Shown piece by piece: positions 49,133 to 57,600 of a DNA stretch of 60,399 bases. This DNA is from Janthinobacterium sp. 344 (GTDB lineage: Bacteria; Pseudomonadota; Gammaproteobacteria; Burkholderiales; Burkholderiaceae_D). The notes beneath the pieces were generated by a model. The model made no database searches and was not told the origin of the DNA. It worked only from the letters and a program-made list of their open reading frames with translations. A program made the translations under genes and the position numbers. The stretch spans positions 1-60,399 of the forward strand of contig NZ_FOKL01000018.1 in NCBI RefSeq assembly GCF_900112025.1, written 5' to 3'. Positions within the stretch are counted from its first letter, which is position 1. Each line of letters begins with the position of its first letter.

Positions 49133-51736
49133 TTAAGCATGAGGTGGTCTTAGCTTTATAAAGAGCACATCCAAGGTGCCAATAAATGTCCTCATGATGT
49201 TGGGCTTAACTTCGTACTCTAGCTCGCACCCGCGCTGTGAAGCCAACCTAGCGAGACAGCCAAGCAGGCTTGTGGGAAATTTTGGTTGACCGTTCTCTAG
49301 TTGCATCTGAATCAAATTTCCATTTGTAAGTGGCCTGAGCGTTGGGAGGTCATCTATACAAAATAATCCAATGTTGGTCTCAGAAAAATTTGTCTGCTGA
49401 TGTACTAAGCTTGGAATTGGAGACAAGGCCAAAATATCCAAGATTTCATCAATAGTTTTTAGGGCGATCTTGCCGCCAGGGTAGACAAGTGGAAAAGATA
49501 TTATTTCGATTGGATCTAATTCCAGATTGGCTAGATTCGAAGCGGCCCAGTAGAGTTGTTCTCGTGCAGCGCCTTTTTTCGTGAGGATTGAGATCTGTTC
49601 ATTTGCCCATGTTTGCAAAACCCCGATCGGCGCGACTCTTATCCCTGATTCCCTGTTCGCAGATGTCGGCTGGGTTTCCAAATATCCTAAATATGATCCC
49701 GTAGCGCGATTGACTTGGTGCGTGAGTCCTCCAATAGCTTCAGTCGTCAGAAAATTCATTTCTTTATTTGGCGGCAGGTCAAGTAGCGCGGCATACCCGA
49801 CCATGCGCCCTTCAAATTCAATAGCCTTAAGTCGATTGGCGTTCTCATAAACGTATTCGGCAGAGGGCGGTAAAGATGATCCCAAGACATCGGAAAATGT
49901 TAAATCAGTTATCCATTCTCGGATTTGTTCTTCTGATTTAATGAGGTTGATATCTTCGTGAACTCGCGTCTCATGCTCTCCTTCAATTTGAAGTGTAATT
50001 CCTACGTCAAGGCCAACTGTGATGACGGCAAGATAATTTCTTAGCGGTACACGTACCTCGGGTTTCTGTTCTTTATTTAGGAGCCGAACTGTCACCGTCT
50101 CTATTGGTTCGTCGACCGTGATGCAGACGCTTGTAGAAAATGCTGCATTAAACTTAACGCCACCACCTTTGGATAATATTGGACGCAACGATAATCCATC
50201 GGGAAAATGAAGATTGGTGACATCTGAGATCCCGTCGCTGAATAATCTGCTGGACACGGAAACTTCTGACGCGACCATAAATGTAGAATAAAATCCGATG
50301 CCAAATTTTCCGACGGGCTTAAAAGTTGATGATCTCAATCCCGGAAATTCGGATTGAACTAGATCCGAGGCCCAGAATGATGTACCAAAATCTAGGAGTG
50401 CCCCTACAATGGTGCGCTGGGACATGCCTATGCCGTCATCACAGATTTCGATAACGGTTTTAGTCTCAGACTTGCGGCTAACTTTTACCAAAATACGTCC
50501 ACGGAAATTCGGCGCAAGTGCCATACGTGCCCGTATCGCGTCCCGTGCGTTTTGAACAAGCTCTCTGATAACAACTGCGAAACTATCGCCATCTCCGTAC
50601 AACTGTTTGCCGCCCAAGTCCCTAACTAGTTTTTCCAGATTCCCAACGTGAATCTTAGCAGTGGTCGGGGTCCAGTCTACCGTTCTGACGAAGCGGCTCA
50701 GCTCCTGAGGAGACTCGGAGCCGGTAACTCTTCGAATTTGAAACTGAGGGCTTTGTCTGAGACATTGAGGTCTCGTTTCTAGGAGGGCATTCGATGACTT
50801 TATTTCTGCGTCGATTAAAACAATCGTGTCGTACGCAACCCACCACGCTTTTGCATCTTGCGAGTGAAATGGTCTCATCGACGTAATCAGCAAACTGCTT
50901 TCGGTGGAATCTGAGGTATCAACGCTTGCCCTGCCTAACCAATTTTGCGCCTTCCAGTGGTTTAAGGATACTCCGCTCTGTTTGGATAGCGAAAATAGGA
51001 AGTCAGGGGCGCGACGGTCATCAATATGTGCCGCATCCGCGCACCTCAATAGACAAGCGATCTTGACTGGATCGACGGCCCATCCAATTGGCCATGTTCC
51101 CGGTGGGTTAAATTGAGACGGCAGTATTCTTTTTACGTCTTCGATGCTCCAATTGTGACTCGCGGCTATCTGTCCTATCAGTGACCCATATCGTCGTCGC
51201 AGCTCTGGATCCTCGATCAGATAGAAAGAGGGCATTCCGTTTTGACCAGGCCATTCGCGTTCGCCCAGGAGTTCTGCTTGTCGTGCATGTAATGACCTCA
51301 TTGTATAAAAGTCACAGAACTGCTCGATTACGTCCTGTGAAGCTCTGTTTTCCTTGCTAATTTCGGCTGCATAGGCGTCTTTCCAGACGACAGTGTTTCT
51401 AATGGAGACTATTCCTCCCTCATAGGCTTCAGAACAATGCGCGGCGTCGTGCAATAGAATAGCTCCGCCTAGGACAAATGCCTCCATGGGATTAAGAGGA
51501 TACTGCGGCCCGGCAATCAAGCTCGCGGTCTCCCACAGTGCATCCAAGTGTGTAATATCGTGGATCGTTAGCTGAGGAAATTGATTTGCGATCCTTAATG
51601 TCAACATTGAAACGTTATTGCGAAAACGCGAAAGCGTGCCGCGCAAAGCCTCCTTTTTTTGCTCGGCTTCGCGGTCGTGGTCGACCGCGCCGAGACTGTT
51701 TTTCCAAAGGGTAGTGGCTTCGATGTAAGGCGTCAT
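49133..51736 (-). CDS. HD domain / Hsp90-like (GHKL) ATPase fusion, probable conflict system protein
   Basis: An 867-residue soluble protein. The N-terminal part (residues 55-240) is an HD-type metal phosphohydrolase with H63, the pair H96-D97 (ILLHDAAH), H194 and D233/D239 (RCADAAHIDD). Then comes a GHKL ATPase like the N-domain of Hsp90: E392 and N396 in RELVQNARDA, DDGIGMS at 433-439 and GKFGIGFYS at 476-484. The rest (about 490-867) has an Hsp90 middle-like part and a unique end. Such HD-Hsp90-like fusions have been described in bacterial conflict systems, where the ATPase is thought to act as a chaperone or sensor. The substrate is unknown. The gene is alone, codon and base use are lower in GC than the ICE backbone, and it is bracketed by IS debris and direct repeats. 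Confidence 0.8.
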   Translation of the reverse strand: MTPYIEATTLWKNSLGAVDHDREAEQKKEALRGTLSRFRNNVSMLTLRIANQFPQLTIHDITHLDALWETASLIAGPQYPLNPMEAFVLGGAILLHDAAHCSEAYEGGIVSIRNTVVWKDAYAAEISKENRASQDVIEQFCDFYTMRSLHARQAELLGEREWPGQNGMPSFYLIEDPELRRRYGSLIGQIAASHNWSIEDVKRILPSQFNPPGTWPIGWAVDPVKIACLLRCADAAHIDDRRAPDFLFSLSKQSGVSLNHWKAQNWLGRASVDTSDSTESSLLITSMRPFHSQDAKAWWVAYDTIVLIDAEIKSSNALLETRPQCLRQSPQFQIRRVTGSESPQELSRFVRTVDWTPTTAKIHVGNLEKLVRDLGGKQLYGDGDSFAVVIRELVQNARDAIRARMALAPNFRGRILVKVSRKSETKTVIEICDDGIGMSQRTIVGALLDFGTSFWASDLVQSEFPGLRSSTFKPVGKFGIGFYSTFMVASEVSVSSRLFSDGISDVTNLHFPDGLSLRPILSKGGGVKFNAAFSTSVCITVDEPIETVTVRLLNKEQKPEVRVPLRNYLAVITVGLDVGITLQIEGEHETRVHEDINLIKSEEQIREWITDLTFSDVLGSSLPPSAEYVYENANRLKAIEFEGRMVGYAALLDLPPNKEMNFLTTEAIGGLTHQVNRATGSYLGYLETQPTSANRESGIRVAPIGVLQTWANEQISILTKKGAAREQLYWAASNLANLELDPIEIISFPLVYPGGKIALKTIDEILDILALSPIPSLVHQQTNFSETNIGLFCIDDLPTLRPLTNGNLIQMQLENGQPKFPTSLLGCLARLASQRGCELEYEVKPNIMRTFIGTLDVLFIKLRPPHA

Positions 51737-52181
51737 GGCAATGTTTAGAAATTAAGTATGGGGTAATGCCGCATCAGTGCAGGAAATCACTCTTGCACAA
51801 TAATTTCCAAGAGAACGGTGTTTTCAGATATTAATCTATCTGTTCTGAGCGCGCAAACCTTATCGATTAGTGCAAAAGTTGAGCCGTCCGAAAAGAGTAC
51901 GTATTTGTAGCAAGAGGCTGGGCAGCACATACTAGTTAGCTGGAGACAGCTTTCCGTTTCAAACGCCTGAAGAAGCCGTCAAATTGGCTATCCTGGTAGG
52001 CTACGATTGATAAAAAAAGGTAACTGACCTGGTTGAGCCGCTCCGAACTCTACTTCGCCGCGGTCGGGTTGAGGTAGACGTTAGTTGTTTAATTTCGTGT
52101 GATCATATTCCTAGCCGCAGCATGGCCCCGATGTCACGGCTCATATCTACTCCGAATAGCCTCTTGCAACTTCACAGCTAG
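51737..52181. other. Gap upstream of the HD/Hsp90-like gene
   Basis: About 445 bases with no gene. It should contain the leftward promoter of the large gene. No ribosome binding site stands out before its ATG. The last part (from about 52020) is GC-richer and may be decayed IS sequence. Confidence 0.4.
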
Positions 52182-52460
52182 GCCGCCAAGGATGCCGACA
52201 AGGCCTATGCTTCGCGTGCCCATCGGGCCTGGTTGCGCAGCCGTGGCATTGCTCCACACATAGTCCGTTACGGCATCGAGTCGCGCGATGGCCTGGGTAA
52301 ATGGCGCTGGGTGGTCGAACGCACGCAGGGCTGGTTGCACCGCTTCCGCCGATTACGCATCCGCTACGAGCGCCGTGCCGATATCCACCAGGCATTCTTC
52401 GCGCTTGCCTGCATACTCATCTGCTGGAGATACATTCAGAGGTTTTGTTAGGCGTTCTAA
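52182..52460 (+). pseudogene. IS5-family element A, 3' remnant with right terminal repeat
   Basis: The frame from 52182 to the stop at 52449-52451 reads AYASRAHRAWLRSRGIAPHI, then WRWVVERTQGWLHRFRRLRI and RYERRADIHQAFFALACILI, the C-terminus of an IS5-family DDE transposase with its catalytic glutamate (VVERT). A stop lies just upstream at 52179, so only the end is left. The element's right terminal repeat is GTTTTGTTAGGCGTTCTAA (52442-52460). Confidence 0.8.
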
Positions 52461-52461
52461 C

Positions 52462-53688
52462 AGGGTGTAGACGAAATTAACCCTTATAAGCAAGTCTGTT
52501 GAGTAGCATGCGCGCCTCAGCCAACCAGACCCAAGCTGCCGAGACATCGAGTTTGCGGTCGTGGTGCATCACCGTGCGGCGCCAGCGTTCAGTCCATGCA
52601 TGGGTCCTTTCGACGACCCAGCGCATGGGAAGGACCATGAACCCGGCATTCACACCCGCAACATCTTCAGGGGTGGTATTGGGATCGTGCAGTGTTCCGG
52701 TCGTGCCATTGGCTGGATGACGCACCACTGCAACGCGAATACGGTGCGCCTGCTCGATGGCATGCGCACATTTCCCGCCATAAGCGCCGTCGGTATAGAG
52801 CCTGTCGAGGCGAGGACTCTTGCTGCACGCTTGCGTCACCACGGCTGCGGCCGCATCCCGGTCTTGCACGCTCGCGGCGGTGACCGACACGGCGATGATC
52901 AGCCCCATCGTATCGACGACGAGATGACGCTTGCGCCCCTTGATCTTCTTGCCTGCATCAAATCCGCTTTCGCCGCCTTGCGGCGAGATCCGGGTGGACT
53001 GCGCATCAATGATTGCTGCGCTTGGCGTACTTGCGCGTCCCATACGGACACGCCATTGTTCGCGCAGCCGGTCTTGCATCTGTTCGAATACACCGGCGTC
53101 AACCCAGCGCGAAAACGCCTTGTAGACTGCCTGCCAGGGAGGAAACGTCTCGGGTAACAGCCGCCAGGCACAGCCTGTGCGCAGCACGTAAGAGCACGCA
53201 TTGACGAGATCGCGGCGGTTGTAATGCACGGGCGTGCCTCGCTGTCCCGGCATACGCTCGAACAAATCAGCAACCAGCTCCCATTCGGCATCGGTCAGGT
53301 TCGTGCTGTATGGCGAGATGGCCTCGCGCCGGTGGGCCGCCGTATAGCCATATCGTTTGGCGCCCTCGGCTCGCACCGTGACCGTACGGCGCAGTGGCTT
53401 GAGCCGTACGACGCCTAACGCGCGTAGGGCACGACGAATCGTTGCTGCGCACACGCGTAGACCGCAGCGGTAATGCAGTTCGTCGGCGATTTCCTGCAAG
53501 CTGGCCTGGGCGCGTTCCATCACGATATCGTGCAAAACTGCGATATGCTCAGGCTTCAGCGCTGGCGGTCTGCCGCCGGCGCTGCTTGACGGTTCAGTGC
53601 CGTCGAGTGGATGTGTCGTTACCATGGCATGTTCCTCCCACATCGAGATAGCATGCCACAACTTCGTTGTTGATTTTGTCTACACCCT
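52462..53688 (-). mobile_element. Insertion sequence B (IS5-like), complete
   Basis: About 1.23 kb bounded by AGGGTGTAGAC (52462-52472) and its complement GTCTACACCCT (53678-53688); the similarity continues inward for about 20 bases. It contains one intact transposase gene on the minus strand. It sits between the right end of element A and the left end of element A, so no direct target duplication is evident. A second copy begins at 59957. Confidence 0.85.
52477..53625 (-). CDS. Transposase of insertion sequence B
   Basis: A 382-residue transposase. Residues 20-100 form a winged helix-turn-helix like those of IS630-type proteins (IADELHYRCGLRVCAATIRR), followed by an IS5-type DDE domain: NLTDAEWELVADLFERMPGQ, D in AAIIDAQSTRI, D in LYTDGAYGG, and E in WVVERTHAWTERWRR. 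The family of about 380 residues with this fused N-terminus is known among IS5-like elements. GGGAGGAA precedes the start at 53625; an in-frame ATG at 53661 lies outside the coding start of the second copy. The frame is intact, so it may be active. Confidence 0.88.
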   Translation of the reverse strand: MVTTHPLDGTEPSSSAGGRPPALKPEHIAVLHDIVMERAQASLQEIADELHYRCGLRVCAATIRRALRALGVVRLKPLRRTVTVRAEGAKRYGYTAAHRREAISPYSTNLTDAEWELVADLFERMPGQRGTPVHYNRRDLVNACSYVLRTGCAWRLLPETFPPWQAVYKAFSRWVDAGVFEQMQDRLREQWRVRMGRASTPSAAIIDAQSTRISPQGGESGFDAGKKIKGRKRHLVVDTMGLIIAVSVTAASVQDRDAAAAVVTQACSKSPRLDRLYTDGAYGGKCAHAIEQAHRIRVAVVRHPANGTTGTLHDPNTTPEDVAGVNAGFMVLPMRWVVERTHAWTERWRRTVMHHDRKLDVSAAWVWLAEARMLLNRLAYKG

Positions 53689-53689
53689 C

Positions 53690-54130
53690 TTAGAACGCCT
53701 AACAAAACGTCGTCCAGGGAAACAAAGGGGACCGATGCTGGTCAAACCTACCTGACATCATTTTCGAGGGCCGCGCCATGGCCCAAGCACTTCTTCCTGA
53801 TGACCTGTGGGAGCTGATTCAGCCTTTGTTGCCAGCACATCGTCCTTTCCCTCGATGGCGGATGTCCTCGCGTTGGCGATCGCGATGCCTTGATCGGCAT
53901 CCTATTCGCCCTGAAGGCCGGCTTGCCTTGGGAATACCTGTCGTCCGAGTCCTTCGCCATATAGGCGACTGACTGGGAGTTGATCGGCTGATCGCGTTGC
54001 ACGATCTGATCTGGCAACACGGCCGATCCGCATGGGTGACGCAACATTTACCGAAGCTGCCTCAGGGTAATAGTCAACAGCCGGCCACGCCGGCGCCGTG
54101 GACCTGATCGACCATCTGCCGCCGCCGCAA
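53690..54130 (+). pseudogene. IS5-family element A, 5' remnant with left terminal repeat
   Basis: It begins with TTAGAACGCCTAACAAAAC (53690-53708), the inverse of the right repeat of element A at 52442-52460. The transposase start is at 53778, MAQALLPDDLWELIQPLLPA, the usual IS5 start. Shifts and stops follow, with LIGILFALKAGLPWEYL readable in another frame. The similarity fades by about 54130. Confidence 0.75.
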
Positions 54131-54199
54131 GGTCGACTAGCAACGCAGCAGCTGGTCGCGATGTAGGCGGCACCGGGTTCATCAGTTGGTTCATGCGGG

Positions 54200-54361
54200 C
54201 AGCCGGGCAAGAAGGTCAGCCAGAAGTCGGGGCTGCACCGTGCCATTCTAGACCAGGGCTGAGAAGAGTTCAGGCAGCAACTCGCCCACAAGATGGAATG
54301 GAGCGGCGACATATTGCTGGCCGGGCCAAAGTACCACACCAGCCAGGCGTGTCCGGTTTAG
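54200..54361 (+). pseudogene. tnpB remnant
   Basis: The stretch reads QPGKKVSQKSGLHRAILDQG, a stop, EEFRQQLAHKMEWSGDILLA and YHTSQACPV then a stop, matching 48265-48425 of the tnpB gene upstream with about 80% identity by eye. It holds two stops, so it cannot make a protein. The downstream boundary meets the same 89-base sequence that follows the first tnpB element. Confidence 0.85.
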
Positions 54362-54378
54362 GCGGCGGCGGGACGGGA

Positions 54379-54468
54379 ACGGTGCGTACGCCACCGCTTC
54401 AACAACAAGCTGCTCCCAATCCTACAAAAAGCCGCATTTCAAGCGACTTGCGAGCGTCTAGTGAATTC
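54379..54468 (+). repeat. Direct repeat 2 flanking the HD/Hsp90-like gene region
   Basis: Second copy of the sequence at 48811-48899, same orientation, with one extra base after CCTACAAAAA. The copies enclose about 5.5 kb. The rest up to 54631 (about 160 bases, AT-rich) should hold the promoter of the next gene; no clear boxes seen. Confidence 0.7.
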
Positions 54469-54631
54469 CTGGTGATTCAAAGCCACACGCTAGGAGAGTT
54501 GGAAACAAAGTCTCGTGATTTCCAGTAATAGAACACGACGATTCGACATAAAAGCGTTGCCCGAAATTTCATGAGGAGCTAGTTTGTTGCGGTAATATAA
54601 TTGACAATAGAAAATTTCCCAAGGCATTCAC

Positions 54632-57600
54632 ATGACCTATCCACAACCTAAGGCAGCTTCAAGCGAACTAACTGGCGGCAGCGGCTTTACTTACGAGGAT
54701 ACAGTCGTTGCATACTATCTCGCTCAACTTTTAAGGTTCGAAAGGGCCTACGGTCAGCCAGGATTGGTGACGAGCGTCGCTATTCAGCAAGAGCAAAAAA
54801 ATCCTATGGACGACCTCGTTGTCGGCTTTGATGACTCAGGTGTCACTCGGAACATTGGCCTACAAATAAAGCGTTCTATAACAATTAGCGGTTCTGAGTC
54901 CAATACAGAATTCCGTGGAATAATTTCTGCCGCGGTTGCCACGCAACGTTTAGCTGAGTTCAAGAGAGATGTCGATAAATGCGGATTCATCGTCGAACAC
55001 GTGACGCCCAGCACCTTGCGTAGTTTGAAGCGCTTAATTGATTGGGCGCGGGCAAGCCCGACCTCGCTCGAATTTGAATCGCGTTTTCTAAGCGAAGGCA
55101 ACGCCGCCAAGGATGAACGTGAACTGCGACAATCGCTGCTGCCGTTACTTGAAGCTAGCTGCACCGAAGACGAAGTTTCGTTCTATCGCCACTTTGATGC
55201 GACGCAGATGAGCGGCCTTGACGAAAATGGAGCTTGGCGAGCGGAAGTAATCAATCGTCTTCAGGAGCTCATTGTTACAAATGATGATGGCCTCGACATT
55301 TTGCTTTTTGACCGGTTGTGCCGCATTGCACGAGAAGGCTCAGCCAATGCGACAACATGGACAAGAGAATCGCTACTGCCTCAACTTCGCAGCTGTGTAA
55401 CGCTTAGAACTATCCCTTACCTCCAGAGCGACTTAAAGGCTCTGTCCGCTTATTCGTTGGAATGCATGAACGACGTGAGTGAGACTATTGACGACTTTCA
55501 CGTTGGGCGAGCTGAGTTGCAGTTGAAACTAGCCCGACAACTTGAGCAGTTCAAAGTGGTGGTGATTGGCGGCCTCCCAGGGTGCGGGAAGTCTGCTGTC
55601 TTAAAACGGTTCGCACAGGACGCAGCTTCTAGAGGCCCGGTTCTCTTCTTTAAAAATGACCGTCTCGTTGGTAACGGATGGACCGCCTTTGCTGCAAGTC
55701 TGGGCCTTAGACGAAGCCTGAGTCAGCTACTCTCAGAAATTGGTTCCGTCAGCAAGCCTATCGTGTTCATCGATGGCATAGACCGTATTAGACCCGACCA
55801 ACGCGGACTGATTTTAGATGTAATTCGCGCTATTCAAAACAATTCGAATCTAGGTAACTGGCGCGTGATGGCCACATCTCGCGACCAGGGGCTTGAAGCT
55901 TTCCGCACGTGGTTCCCACCTACCTTTATAGCATCGAGCGGGATAGGCGATGTTATTGTCGAGGCATTTTCTGAAGACGAGTCGGAGCAACTGGCGCAGT
56001 CAAAGCCGAATCTTCGCGCTGTGTTGTTCGGAAATCCAGCGGTGCGTGAGATAGCACGTCGACCGTTCTTTGCTTCAGTTCTCGCTCGCTCAATACCCCA
56101 TGGAACCGAGCCGCAAGCTGAAGTGGACTTGATTTCGGCATGGTGGAGCAACGCAGGACATGACGCTGTCACCGACGCTGTTCCTCTACGCCAGCGCGCG
56201 CTTATCGACATTGCAGAAAACGGAGTGCGTAATTTCGGTAAAAGAATTCCAGTGCGAGACTTAAAAGATTCCTCCGTTGCGCAAATTACAGCGCTAAAGA
56301 CCGACCAAATCATCAATGAGCAACGCGGCGGCGCTTCACTTACATTCTCCCACGATATATTTTTTGAGTGGACATTCTTCAGGCTCCTGGTTGACCTCGG
56401 AGATGATTGGCCGACTGCGTTGGTGGCCGCAGGTGAGGCCCCGCTTCTCGGCCGGGTGGTCGGTATCCTTGCTCAAGAATCACTCGGAGATTCAGGCCGC
56501 TGGACTGCCGGCTACCTATCATTGAATGACAAAAACCTCAGGCGACAGTGGCAACGGGAATGGCTCACCGCCCCGCCGTTTACACCAGATTTCCAAAAGC
56601 GCATAGTCGAATTTTCTACTTTACTCCAATCCAACGACTATGCATTATTTGAGAAAGTTTTAGTTTGGTTCCAAGCGCAACATACCATTCCAAGCCCGAT
56701 TATTTTGGGACGGGACCACGGTCCTGTAGGTACGATTGACCGTCTAACTCTTGCCGATATGCTCGGTTGGCCCTCCGACTTTATCGCTTGGGGGCGTTTG
56801 ATTGATTGGGTTATAAGCGAGGCGCCACAGATGCCTGTGAGACTGATACCGAAAGCGCTTGAGCTGTTTAGTGTCTGGCAAAATCCGTGGTCTCATATAG
56901 AAAACCCTCGTTCATACCAAATTTTGCAATTGGTTGAGTCATGGCTTCGTAAAATGGAAATGGGCACCTTGCATGACAGATCACTGAGCGAAGCCAAGAC
57001 CACAATTGGGTTCCGTGATGACTCTGGGGTAGGCAACACCTTGCGAAATATGCTTTTACGTTCAGCGAGAAGCTATCCTGAATTTGCGAGGGACTTGTTC
57101 AAGCGAACTATCGCGGACGAACGCTTAAGGCGCCATTCGTATTCGGACTTGATTGCTTTCTCTCCTTTTATGTCGGTCATTGCCCCTGAATTGCTTGCGG
57201 ACCTAACGCGTACGGAGTTACTACAAGAACTCCCAGAAGCACGACGTCAGCGAGAGCGTACGCGTCAAGAGGACTATTACAAGCGTAGAGCCGAATTGAA
57301 CGCGATACCGGAAGAGTCCCGCACAACGAAACAACAGGCTGCGCTGCATTCCGGATCCTTCTTACATAGCGAAAAATACGACCTTGATGATGTTGGGATA
57401 GACCGTCACAACAACGCATACTATCCGTCCTCCGCGCTTCAGGAGCCGTTCAAGAGCCTTTTCGAAAATAATTCAGAAGAGGCCTTACGTTTGGTAAGCG
57501 ACCTGGCCAATCACGCAACTACGGGGTGGCGCCAGGTTCATGCCATTAATAAAAGCCGAATGGGCACACCTCTTGCTGTGTCTATACGGTTTCCCTGGGG

